Positions 15,019 to 23,680 of a stretch of DNA of 37,555 nt are shown one piece after another. The stretch lies in assembly GCA_030145085.1 (NCBI GenBank), contig JAQYWG010000002.1:1-37555 (forward strand). The letters run 5' to 3'. The translations under genes and the position numbers were made by a program. The notes under the pieces were generated by a model that saw only the letters and a list, made by a program, of their open reading frames with translations, did no database searches and was not told where the DNA came from. This DNA comes from Thermodesulfobacteriota bacterium. GTDB taxonomy: Bacteria; Desulfobacterota; BSN033; WVXP01; G020346125. Every line of letters starts with the position of its first letter. The first letter of the stretch is position 1.

Positions 15019-15858
15019 ATGTTGAAAGACAAGAAGATCGGCATTATCGGGACGGGAAATATGGGGGAATCTCTCATAAGCGGGCTCATTTATGCCCGAT
15101 CGTCCGTTCCCAAAAACATCATCTGCTCAGACGTTCGGAAGGACAAGCTCAAATCGGTACAGGATGCCTACGGCGTTGTCACGACGACGAGTAATATCGA
15201 TGTGGTCAAGGCATCGGAAATCGTGATCTATGCAATCAAACCCCAGATCATGGCATCGATACTCAGGGAAACGGCTGTCCATCTGGATATGTCTAAAGTT
15301 ATCATCTCCATTGCCGCCGGTGTACCCCTTGCCGCCATCGAATCGTGCCTCAATAAAGACCTTCACCTCATTCGGGTCATGCCCAATATCGCTGCATCCG
15401 TCAAGGAGGGCGCTGCAGCCATTGCACCCGGAAAGCACGCCTCCAAGGGAGACCTTAAGCTCGCCAAGGCCATCTTCGACTCCGTGGGCAAAAGCATCAT
15501 CATCGAGGAGGAGTTCATGGATGCTATCACGGGGTTGAGCGGTAACGGTCCCGCTTACATCTTTTTGATCGTGGATGCCCTGGCCGACGCGGGGGTAAAG
15601 ATGGGCCTTTCACGGGAGGATGCCCTCTTGCTTTCGGCCCAATCGGTTTTGGGTGCCGCAAAATTACTATTGGAGACGGGTGAACACCCGGGGAGATTAA
15701 AGGATAAGGTTACCTCCCCCGGCGGAACGGCCATTGCCGCCCTGCACACGATAGAAGAGGGTGGACTCCGAACGACCCTTATCAACGCGGTTGAGGTCGG
15801 CACAAATCGATCCAAGGAATTGGGAGAAATGATGATCAAGAACTTCTCGAATCATTAG
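15019..15858 (+). CDS. proC: Pyrroline-5-carboxylate reductase
   Basis: ProC reduces pyrroline-5-carboxylate to proline with NAD(P)H, the last step of proline synthesis. The N-terminal Rossmann motif IGIIGTGNMGESLISGLI binds the cofactor. The C-terminal signature DAITGLSGNGPAYIFLIVDA and the TSPGGTAIAALHTIEEGG stretch are characteristic. The 279-residue length is normal. ATG 15019 follows AGAGG. It lies 30 bases after the tRNA and has no recognised terminator. Confidence 0.95.
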   Translation: MLKDKKIGIIGTGNMGESLISGLIYARSSVPKNIICSDVRKDKLKSVQDAYGVVTTTSNIDVVKASEIVIYAIKPQIMASILRETAVHLDMSKVIISIAAGVPLAAIESCLNKDLHLIRVMPNIAASVKEGAAAIAPGKHASKGDLKLAKAIFDSVGKSIIIEEEFMDAITGLSGNGPAYIFLIVDALADAGVKMGLSREDALLLSAQSVLGAAKLLLETGEHPGRLKDKVTSPGGTAIAALHTIEEGGLRTTLINAVEVGTNRSKELGEMMIKNFSNH

Positions 15859-16021
15859 CCGAATCTCCTCATTACCTCCCCAGCGATTTCCTTGCGAATT
15901 ATTCCTATTACCCAAGAACTTGCAAGAGGTTGTGGCTCAGTGTGGCTACGAAGACGAGAAACTTCGAGGCCTTTCAAGGGCTTGAATCGCTGACATTCAA
16001 TAACTGCACACCGCCAATACT

Positions 16022-16447
16022 TCAGGCCCGTATTGTTTGGACCTCTTCGTCCAATGACAAAAGGAGATTATTCCAAATCGAACGATCATCCCTGTTCACT
16101 CCCATGAAATGAATTCCAATCCTGAGATGGTCCTCCCCTTCCGTCTTAAACCACATAATCTCTCCGATTGTCGAGAAGTTCATCCCACCCACTATGAGTT
16201 CAACGCCGACATCTACCCCGATTTTGTTCATCGCGGATTCGACAAGGGAAATGATATCGATGTAATCCGACAACCCCAACTCGGCACACATCCCCTCCAA
16301 TGAAATATTTACCGTTTCGCCATTGACGAAGGTGGTTATAATCCCGGTTCTACCTCGCACATAGAGCTTGAGCATAACGGGAAAAGTAGCTTCGAATCGA
16401 ATGGATTGTCTCTTTTCTGGACCCTTATACGTCTCTGTTTCTCCCAT
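16022..16447 (-). CDS. PilZ-domain protein (probable c-di-GMP receptor)
   Basis: The 141-residue protein has the two PilZ binding motifs: RQSIR (R13-R17, the RxxxR type) near the start and NISLEG (the D/NxSxxG type) after the second strand. GEIMWF and RIGIHFMGV match the rest of the domain. It is small and cytoplasmic with no output domain, so it likely signals by protein contact. AAGGTG precedes the start. A c-di-GMP synthase of the same window (20996-21916) could supply the ligand. Confidence 0.8.
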   Translation of the reverse strand: MGETETYKGPEKRQSIRFEATFPVMLKLYVRGRTGIITTFVNGETVNISLEGMCAELGLSDYIDIISLVESAMNKIGVDVGVELIVGGMNFSTIGEIMWFKTEGEDHLRIGIHFMGVNRDDRSIWNNLLLSLDEEVQTIRA

Positions 16448-16819
16448 CTCACACCTTTTTTTTCAGGTCTAAACAACAATAGAGCAATTTCGGTGCCAAT
16501 GAATTCGTATCTATGGAGTTATCCCTGGTATAACTAAGTCCTTCGGTTCATAAGTTCGGTTACAAACATAATTAGACTTCGGCCTGAGCGACTCGACATG
16601 TCTCATGGCCGAGGGCGGGCCGAATGGAATGAGCATTTGCTCAGATCCTACTCCAGAAAATACGTCCTTAGTATTTGCGAATAGAAACACTAACCCAAAC
16701 CCACAATATATAGCCCTATTTGCGAGTGGGGATACTACTGAGGAAAATAAATTGGGGGGAATAATAGGAATCGCAGTGCTGGGAAGGATGGGCTCAGGTT
16801 GAGAGGAAATTCCCCCCTC
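16448..16819. other. Intergenic region, no supported gene
   Basis: A 372-base spacer. A + strand frame of 65 codons (16605-16802) has no ribosome site and no recognisable motif. GGCCTGAG (from about 16579) can pair with CTCA-T-GGCC around a 13-base loop with one bulge. Its base composition is more AT-rich than the flanks. No known riboswitch pattern was recognised. Confidence 0.4.
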
Positions 16820-17203
16820 TCAATTAACCCTTTTGAGCGACTCCCTCTTACAGGACTCCAACTCCGAAATAACTTGGTCCGTTAAGCCGAGCAAGGAGGA
16901 TTTGGGCAGGAGATCTCCCGCGATGCAGTAGGCCTGAATCGCCCGCATGAATCTCATAAATGACCCCTCCTGTCCCTTGATGCAAATGGCCTCCAAGGGA
17001 CATATGCCACAATTATCCTGATATTCCAGACAGAGTGGGACCTTGAGTGCAGCTGCCTCAAGGACTTCATCGAAGTGTGACGTGCTAAAGGCAGTCTTTA
17101 TGGATTCTCGAATTTTCACCCATTTCTCCATGGTGAGGTCGAAGGCATTCTCACCCCCTTCGTAACGAGTTATCATCTCTTTAAAGGTCAGCAAGTTTCC
17201 CAT
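16820..17203 (-). CDS. Small cysteine-cluster protein of unknown function
   Basis: The gene has a strong ribosome site (GGGGGAG before ATG 17203) and encodes 127 mostly helical residues. A cluster of C58, C65, C68 and C74 (CX6CX2CX5C, around DNCGICPLEAIC) resembles a metal or Fe-S binding knuckle, with another Cys at 93. No family was recognised. It is co-directional with hisH, 121 bases downstream of it. Confidence 0.65.
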   Translation of the reverse strand: MGNLLTFKEMITRYEGGENAFDLTMEKWVKIRESIKTAFSTSHFDEVLEAAALKVPLCLEYQDNCGICPLEAICIKGQEGSFMRFMRAIQAYCIAGDLLPKSSLLGLTDQVISELESCKRESLKRVN

Positions 17204-17324
17204 GCCAGATCTCCCCCTGATCTTTCATCTATAAGGATACCTTGATTTCCGATTCCACCTCAAGGGGCAAGGAAGAGAAGAGGGATGAAGCGGAGGAGAA
17301 ATAGGGGTGAGGGTTCAATAGCGT

Positions 17325-17948
17325 TCAGGGCTCCCTATTGCTCATCCGGACGAAGTTGGCCAAAAGGGAGAGGCCAACCCGATCGCTCTTTTCCGGGTGA
17401 AACTGGACGCCCATTATATTGCCCCGCCGGACCATCGAGGCGAAATGAACCCCATATGCCGTTTCTCCCACCACAACCCGGGGATCATCGGGTTCCCCAT
17501 AATAGGAGTGAGCGAAATAGAAAGAGGAACGGTTGCCAATATTTCGCAGAAATGGGTCCTCCTCGCCCCCCCGGCGGAGAATCACCTGATTCCATCCCAT
17601 GTGGGGAACCTTCACCATATCTGGGAACCGTTTGACGCGCCCCTGGATGAGATCAAGGCCCCGATGTAATCCCCCCTCTTCGCCTTCCGTAAACAGGAGA
17701 TGCATCCCCAAACAGATGCCCAGCAGGGGTTGACTCGTCTTCCCCCATTCGGATAGAAAGGGGAGAAAACCCCGTCTTTCGAGATTTTGGATTCCCTGGG
17801 CGAATGCGCCCACACCGGGTAAAACAATTCCTTCTGCCTCCTTGGCAACTCCGGGGTTTGGGGTAACAATTACATCCCCACCCACCCTGATAAGGGCTTT
17901 GCTTACGCTCTTGAGATTTCCCATGGAATAGTCGATCACGGCGATCAT
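17325..17948 (-). CDS. hisH: Imidazole glycerol phosphate synthase glutamine amidotransferase subunit
   Basis: HisH hydrolyses glutamine and channels ammonia to HisF in histidine synthesis. The N-terminus (IAVIDYSMGNLKSV) and GIVLPGVGAFAQGI are family signatures. The catalytic triad is C79 (GICLGMHLLF) with His and Glu in MGVQFHPEKS. YFAHSYYGEP is also typical. ATG 17948 gives the standard length of about 207 residues; the frame is open 22 codons further upstream without homology. No hisF or other his gene is adjacent, so it stands outside a his operon here. Confidence 0.9.
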   Translation of the reverse strand: MIAVIDYSMGNLKSVSKALIRVGGDVIVTPNPGVAKEAEGIVLPGVGAFAQGIQNLERRGFLPFLSEWGKTSQPLLGICLGMHLLFTEGEEGGLHRGLDLIQGRVKRFPDMVKVPHMGWNQVILRRGGEEDPFLRNIGNRSSFYFAHSYYGEPDDPRVVVGETAYGVHFASMVRRGNIMGVQFHPEKSDRVGLSLLANFVRMSNREP

Positions 17949-18083
17949 ATGATAACCAATATAGACTTTCCTGTTCTCCAACAGATTACAACCAGGGACA
18001 ACGGTCTTCTCCATAAACTCAGGAAACTGGTTTATTTAATAGGGTTGGAGGACCTTCGAGCATCGAAAGTTTAGATAGTCCTC

Positions 18084-18108
18084 GGTTTCCCTTACTATGG
18101 AGGAAACC
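18084..18108. repeat. 7-bp hairpin between hisH and polA
   Basis: GGTTTCC (18084-18090) pairs with GGAAACC (18102-18108) around an 11-base loop in the 296-base spacer between the hisH start and the polA end. No T-run follows on the - strand, so it is not a standard terminator for polA. Nothing else was recognised in this spacer; a + strand frame of 79 codons from 18097 runs into polA antisense and is not supported. Confidence 0.3.
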
Positions 18109-18244
18109 ATAGAAATTTTCTTGGATCATTTGAAATCCAATCCGAGTTTTAGGATTTTCTACTATAGGCGAAAATGGCTGGAAAAACAAACGCGGAGAGG
18201 TATGGAAGGTAACCCGGGTACTTCAAAGCTCAATAGGTTGATCT

Positions 18245-20914
18245 TCAATGGGCCTCGTTCCAATTTCTCCCGTGAGCGATGGAGACTTTCAGGGGGACTG
18301 AACATTCCATCACGCCTTCCATACCTTCTTGGATGATGCCACTCGCCCGCTCCAGCTCCCCCTCCGGGCATTCGAAGACCAATTCATCGTGGACTTGCAT
18401 GATCATCTTGGTGGATAGGTTAAGGTCTTTGAGCCGTTTGTGGATGTGGATCATGGCGACCTTTATCAAATCGGCCGCTGTCCCTTGAATCGGGGTGTTA
18501 ATAGCCGTTCGCTCGGCGGCGTTTCTCGCCATCTGATTCGAACTATTGATCTCGGGAAGATAGCGCCTCCGCCCAAAAAGGGTGGTCACATACCCTGTTT
18601 CCCTCGCCGCCCCGAGGGAGAAGTCGATGTATTCTTTCACCCCTTGATATCGTTGAAAGTAACCCTCGATATATGCTGAGGCTACCTTGGGTTCGACATC
18701 CAGCTCCTTTCCCAGGCCGAAGGCGCTCATACCATAGATGATCCCGAAGTTGATAACCTTAGCCTGTCTTCTCATCTCCGGGGTAACGTCCTCAAGGGGG
18801 ATTCCAAAGATATTCGATGCCGTATGTGTATGGATGTCCTCATCCCTATGAAATGCTTCACAAAGCGTGTTATCCCTTGTGAGATGGGCCAAAATCCTCA
18901 GCTCGATTTGTGAATAATCCGCCGAGATCATCAACCAGCTCTCTTCCGGGATAAAGGCTTGGCGGATCCTCCTCCCCTCCTCGGATCGAATAGGGATGTT
19001 CTGCAGATTCGGATCGCTTGAACTCAGCCTTCCCGTAGCAGTAACCGCCTGATTATAGGAGGTATGTACCCTTCCGGTCCGGGGATTGATCAACTTGGGG
19101 AGGGCGTCGATGTATGTGGATTTCAGTTTGGAAAGACTTCGGTAGGCCAGCACCTCCAGGGGGAGATCGTGCTGTTGAGCCAACTTAGTCAGGACCTCTG
19201 TATCCGTTGACGTTCCTGTCTTGGTCCGCTTAACCTTGGGGAGCTTCAATTTTTCGAAGAGAATCTTGCTCAACTGCTGGGAGGAGTTGATGTTGAACTG
19301 CTCCTCGGCCAAAAGGTAAATCCGATCCACTATGGAGGCCAGCTGACCCTCGAACTCCCTGGACATCCCATCCAGCAGCGATCGGTCGATTTTAACCCCG
19401 TTCATCTCCATGGAGGCCAAAACCTCGATTAGGGGAATCTCCACCTCGTTAAAAAGGTCATTCAGCCCCTCATCGGCCAACTTGGGAAGGAGGATGTGGC
19501 TCACCAGGAAGGTGACGTCAGAATCCTCGCACGAATAATTCTTGGCCGTGTTCAGATCAACTTGATCGAAGGTCAATGCCCCTTTGCCCGATCCCACCAC
19601 GTCCTTATAGCTGATCATCCGATGATCTAGATATTCCCGGGCTATTTCCTCCAGGCTGTGATTATGCTTTGTAGGATTCAGGAGATAGGACGCCACCATG
19701 GTGTCGCCCTCTATCCCCCTCAACTCGATGCCGCTTCGTTTGAGTAGCACATATTCGTATTTAATATTTTGACCGTGTTTCTTGACCTTCTCATCCTGAA
19801 AGAGGGGCTTCAACTCGCTGAGGACGGACTCCTTATCCAATTGCTTCGGAACCCCACGGTATCGATGTCCCAGAGGGATATAATACGCCTCATGGGGATT
19901 AAAGGAGAAGGAGAGGCCCACGAGCTCAGCCAGCATGGGGTCTCTGGAGGTGGTCTCGAAATCAAAGGCAAACCCTTGGCACCCTTTTAATCCCCCGATC
20001 AGATTCGATAATTGATCTTGGTCGGTGACTATACGGTAGCCCTCTATGGATAGTGTTTTGCTCGTCATCTCCTTTAGAAATTTGCTGAATTCCAGCTCTC
20101 GGAAGATCTCCTTGAGCACCTCCACATCGGGCTCGGATAAGGTAAAATCCTCTAAGTTATACTCAAGGGGAACATCCGTAGCGATGGTAGCCAGGCGCTT
20201 ACTCAGCGTGGCCTGTTCCTCATACCGGGTAAGGGCTTCAATCAGCTTCTTTCTGGGTAATTTCTCCCGATTGGCGAGGAGATTTTCGAGGGTATCATAC
20301 TGCTTGATCAAGGCAACGGCCGTTTTCTCCCCTATCCCTGGCACCCCAGGGATGTTGTCTATCGAATCCCCTGCCAAGCCCATGACATCCGCCATCTGCT
20401 CCGGTTTGACACCATATCGTTCAATCACCTCCCTGGCGCCGAAGGAACGGTCCCTCATGGTGTCCAGGGTGTAAATATGTTCATCGACCAGCTGCAACAA
20501 GTCCTTGTCGCCCGTCACCATGACGACATCCACCCCCTTTTTGGCCACCTCCTTGGCGATGGTTCCCATGACGTCATCGGCCTCGTAGCCTTCCTTCTCG
20601 ATAACCGGGATATTATGGGCCTCGATGATCCGTTTAATATAGGGAATTTGAGGGCTTAAGCTCTCCGGCATGCCCGGGCGGTTGGCCTTATAATCGGGAT
20701 AGATCTCGTCCCTGAATGTCGGGCCCTTGGCATCGAGGATCACTGCGACATATTTGGGCTTCACCTCCCTGAGGACTTTAACCAGCATGGAGGTAAAACC
20801 GAAGATGGCGTTGGTAGGCAGGCCCTTGGATGTGGACATCTGGCTGATGGCATGGAAGGCCCTGAATATATAGGAACTCCCGTCAATGAGGAAAAGCCGT
20901 GGTATCTCGGGCAT
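18245..20914 (-). CDS. polA: DNA polymerase I
   Basis: Pol I fills gaps and removes RNA primers during replication and repair. All three domains are present in 889 residues. The 5'-3' nuclease (1-290) has FLIDGSSYIFRAFHAI, EGYEADDVMG and VTGDKDLLQLV. The 3'-5' exonuclease (about 310-500) keeps its acidic residues (FAFDFETTS, YSCEDSDVT), so proofreading is probably active. The polymerase part has TATGRLSSSDPNLQNIP, MISADYSQIELRILAHL, RRQAKVINFGIIYGMSAFGLG in separate motifs A and B and MQVHDELVFECP as motif C. It starts at ATG 20914, 81 bases after the response regulator gene. Confidence 0.97.
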   Translation of the reverse strand: MPEIPRLFLIDGSSYIFRAFHAISQMSTSKGLPTNAIFGFTSMLVKVLREVKPKYVAVILDAKGPTFRDEIYPDYKANRPGMPESLSPQIPYIKRIIEAHNIPVIEKEGYEADDVMGTIAKEVAKKGVDVVMVTGDKDLLQLVDEHIYTLDTMRDRSFGAREVIERYGVKPEQMADVMGLAGDSIDNIPGVPGIGEKTAVALIKQYDTLENLLANREKLPRKKLIEALTRYEEQATLSKRLATIATDVPLEYNLEDFTLSEPDVEVLKEIFRELEFSKFLKEMTSKTLSIEGYRIVTDQDQLSNLIGGLKGCQGFAFDFETTSRDPMLAELVGLSFSFNPHEAYYIPLGHRYRGVPKQLDKESVLSELKPLFQDEKVKKHGQNIKYEYVLLKRSGIELRGIEGDTMVASYLLNPTKHNHSLEEIAREYLDHRMISYKDVVGSGKGALTFDQVDLNTAKNYSCEDSDVTFLVSHILLPKLADEGLNDLFNEVEIPLIEVLASMEMNGVKIDRSLLDGMSREFEGQLASIVDRIYLLAEEQFNINSSQQLSKILFEKLKLPKVKRTKTGTSTDTEVLTKLAQQHDLPLEVLAYRSLSKLKSTYIDALPKLINPRTGRVHTSYNQAVTATGRLSSSDPNLQNIPIRSEEGRRIRQAFIPEESWLMISADYSQIELRILAHLTRDNTLCEAFHRDEDIHTHTASNIFGIPLEDVTPEMRRQAKVINFGIIYGMSAFGLGKELDVEPKVASAYIEGYFQRYQGVKEYIDFSLGAARETGYVTTLFGRRRYLPEINSSNQMARNAAERTAINTPIQGTAADLIKVAMIHIHKRLKDLNLSTKMIMQVHDELVFECPEGELERASGIIQEGMEGVMECSVPLKVSIAHGRNWNEAH

Positions 20915-20995
20915 ATCAGACCATTTCCGGGGATGCAGTGAAAAGCGGTGGCGGAGACGGCCCGGCGAAGAATTCCCTGGTCGGCGGCATCTCCA

Positions 20996-21916
20996 TTATT
21001 TCATTTCCGGAGGGGTCCATACATGAATTCGATTCCCCCCTTGGCCTTTTGCTATATACATGGCATCATCAGCTAATTTTACGAAATTCTCGAGGTCTTT
21101 ACCGGAGTTATATTCGGCCAAGCCAATGCTGACGCTAATATCTCCGAGCTTGGCCCTTTCGACCAAGCTCCTAATCCTTTCGGCTATCTCAGAGGCGCGA
21201 TCCGTCTTCACACCGATGAGGAGGACCGCGAATTCATCACCACCATACCGATAGCCCGAATCGACCTTCTGTCTGATACATTGGGCAACGATCTTCCCGA
21301 TCTTCTCCAATACCCTATCACCTTCGATATGGCCGCGGGTATCGTTATATTTCTTGAAATGATCTACATCGAACATCATGAGCGAAAGGGCCATCTTTTG
21401 GCGATTGGCCCGTGTCGTCTCCTCCTCCAATTTCTTGTAGAAATGTCTGTAATTGTAGAGTCCCGTCAAATCATCGGTAATGGAAAGCCTTACCACCTCT
21501 TCCTCAAGCCTCGATTTTTCCCTCAATATTTGACATTTTTCGTAACAACGGTTGACGATATGAACCAAATGGTCCATCTCGAAGGGCTTCTTAATGAAAT
21601 CCGCGGCCCCTTCCTTGAGGGCTTGAACGGCATTGTCCACGGTTGCATATGCGGTCAGCATCACCACGGACTGATCCGGGTTTTCCTTCTTAATCTTCCG
21701 GAGTGCCATGTTCCCATCGATACCGGGCAGGTTGATATCCAAGAGGATGACATCGGGTTTTATCTGGGTCGCCTTCCGAACACCTTCCTCTCCTGTGGAG
21801 GCCGTGATTACATCGTGTCCCTCAGATTTAAATAACTTCTGGATGATATCAACGGTATCCGGGACGTCGTCAACGATGAGGATCTTCGCTTTGTCGTCCT
21901 TTTTTGACTTTGCCAT
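20996..21916 (-). CDS. Response regulator with GGDEF diguanylate cyclase output
   Basis: The 306-residue protein has a receiver (1-120) with phosphoacceptor D60 (DVILLDINLPG) and KKP near 110, a short linker, and a GGDEF domain (145-305) with an intact active site GGDEF at 225-229. It should make c-di-GMP when phosphorylated. The inhibitory I site, normally RxxD five residues before GGDEF, reads QKVD, so product inhibition may be weak. GAGGAG precedes the start. The gene begins 7 bases after the end of the membrane histidine kinase gene, its likely partner. Confidence 0.93.
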   Translation of the reverse strand: MAKSKKDDKAKILIVDDVPDTVDIIQKLFKSEGHDVITASTGEEGVRKATQIKPDVILLDINLPGIDGNMALRKIKKENPDQSVVMLTAYATVDNAVQALKEGAADFIKKPFEMDHLVHIVNRCYEKCQILREKSRLEEEVVRLSITDDLTGLYNYRHFYKKLEEETTRANRQKMALSLMMFDVDHFKKYNDTRGHIEGDRVLEKIGKIVAQCIRQKVDSGYRYGGDEFAVLLIGVKTDRASEIAERIRSLVERAKLGDISVSIGLAEYNSGKDLENFVKLADDAMYIAKGQGGNRIHVWTPPEMK

Positions 21917-21923
21917 TTCTCCT

Positions 21924-23591
21924 CTACTTTGCTAATGGGACCGTGAAATAGAAGGTACTTCCCTTTCCGACCTCGGAATCCACCCAAATCTTCCCCCCAT
22001 GTTCCTCTATGATTCCCTTTACGATGGTCAACCCCAATCCGGTCCCGCCATATCGTCTCCGGTCGACTTGGTAGAATTCATCAAACACCCTCTCGCATTG
22101 ATCCTCTGGAATTCCAACCCCCGTGTCGGAAACTTCGGCCAAAACCACATCGTTGTCTCGCCGGGCAGCAACCCTCACCTCCCCGTCTTTGGGGGTGAAC
22201 TTCAAGGCGTTGGACAGGAGGTTGATATAGATATCGTGGAGCCGATCCTTATCCGCTTGAACGCAAATGCCCCTGGGAATTTTAATCTTTATATCGACGC
22301 GCTTTTCAACGGGCTTGATCTCCTTTACATATCCCTTGACGGCCCTCAGGAGATTCACCTTCTCCACGAGGAGGCTAATCTTCCCGGCTTTGATTCTTGC
22401 CATATCCAGCATTTTTTCCATGATCTCTTGGATTCGATTGGTATTTCGCTGAATGGTCGATAGGTATTGCCGCAAATTCCTCGGTATCGGTCCTTCCCTT
22501 CCGCTGAGGATAAAATCGACGTTGGCCTTGATGGCGGTCAAGGGGGTTTTAAGCTCATGGGATGCGGTACCCAAAAACTTAGATTTCATCTCATCCATTG
22601 CCATCAATTCCCTGTTGGCCTTCTCCAACTCCTTCTTGGCCTCATTGATATCCTCCAAGATATTGAGCGTGGCTTTTCGGGCTTTGGACAATTGCCTTAC
22701 ATTCCGTCTCAGTTTCGCAGTCCTTTCCTCAACCTTCTTCTCCAAAGTCCTACTGTAATCCTCCAACTCCACCCTCGAATCCTCCAGCTGTTTCACCATT
22801 TGGTTGAAGGACTTGGCCAAATCCCCTATTTCGTCATTTGTGTTGATGGCCACGGGATGGCTCAAATCCCCCCGTGCGATCCTCTGCGTCGCCGATACCA
22901 GCTGACCAATGGGCTTGACGATGATATCCACGAGCAATATGGTAACGACAATTCCAATTCCCACTACCACAAGAATCAGAATCCCAACAGTTTCCTTGAC
23001 CTCGGCCAATGCTGCATCCATCCGGTGGAGGGAGAGGCCCAAGTGAACAACTCCAATCACATTTTGGGCAACAGGCTTCATTATAAGCCCCTGCCAAAGC
23101 TCAGATAGCTGGTCTGATTCTACCCGTAAATCCTGGGAGGAGACGGGTGGGTTGGTTTGTGGAACCTGTTCCCCTCGCCCCGGTTTGGTTTGAATGGGAA
23201 TGGAGAAGGTCAACAGGTGAACTTTCTTTTTCTTTCCCACATAGGCCGCTGAAGAGGATTTGGCCAAGACAGTTCCTTGGGCATCCTGGAGTAAGCAAAA
23301 CACCACGTCCTCTTCACTTATCGGTCCTCTGGCCAGGGTTTTAAGCATCCCTTGGTTGTTGGTTAGAACGGCATAGAGGCTGTTATAGGCCAGGTTGCGG
23401 ACAAGGGTGCCGCCCTTGAGTTTCAGATGGGCCTGAATCAAGTCGACCTCACGTTTGATGAAAAACCAGCTCATGATGATGGAGGTCAGTATGATCAGTA
23501 GGACGATTGTCAATATGAACTTTACATGAATGCCGAATCGGACCCCTCTTCTTCCCAATAAACTCCCTACTCTTATTGACATCCGGTTCAC
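21924..23591 (-). CDS. Membrane sensor histidine kinase
   Basis: A 555-residue kinase: membrane helix 1 (FILTIVLLIILTSIIMSWFF), a periplasmic sensor of about 160 residues, helix 2 (VGILILVVVGIGIVVTILLV), a HAMP domain, a long coiled coil, HisKA with H345 (GTASHELKTPL) and a HATPase domain with N box (NLLSNALKF), G1 (VSDTGVGIP) and G2 (YGGTGLGLTIV). The GTG at 23591 is taken as start because AGAGGAGA lies just upstream; an ATG at 23582 is also possible, and the longer frame from 23669 is unlikely. It pairs with the GGDEF regulator downstream and follows the haem genes. Confidence 0.92.
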   Translation of the reverse strand: MNRMSIRVGSLLGRRGVRFGIHVKFILTIVLLIILTSIIMSWFFIKREVDLIQAHLKLKGGTLVRNLAYNSLYAVLTNNQGMLKTLARGPISEEDVVFCLLQDAQGTVLAKSSSAAYVGKKKKVHLLTFSIPIQTKPGRGEQVPQTNPPVSSQDLRVESDQLSELWQGLIMKPVAQNVIGVVHLGLSLHRMDAALAEVKETVGILILVVVGIGIVVTILLVDIIVKPIGQLVSATQRIARGDLSHPVAINTNDEIGDLAKSFNQMVKQLEDSRVELEDYSRTLEKKVEERTAKLRRNVRQLSKARKATLNILEDINEAKKELEKANRELMAMDEMKSKFLGTASHELKTPLTAIKANVDFILSGREGPIPRNLRQYLSTIQRNTNRIQEIMEKMLDMARIKAGKISLLVEKVNLLRAVKGYVKEIKPVEKRVDIKIKIPRGICVQADKDRLHDIYINLLSNALKFTPKDGEVRVAARRDNDVVLAEVSDTGVGIPEDQCERVFDEFYQVDRRRYGGTGLGLTIVKGIIEEHGGKIWVDSEVGKGSTFYFTVPLAK

Positions 23592-23680
23592 CGGATCTCC
23601 TCTAAACCAGAATCTTCTTGTCATCCATCCCATAGTAAGAGGGAAAGAACTGTCTCCCTTAACCGACACATCCCAACTAT

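Noticed and set aside
15930-16112. 60-codon + strand frame after proC
   Set aside because: It overlaps the PilZ gene on the other strand and shows no motif or ribosome site.
16605-16802. 65-codon + strand frame in the PilZ upstream region
   Set aside because: No ribosome site and no recognisable motif; probably chance in a non-coding spacer.
18097-18336. 79-codon + strand frame (MEETIEIFLDHLKS...) resembling an integrase N-terminus
   Set aside because: It runs antisense into polA, has no ribosome site and lacks any catalytic integrase motif.
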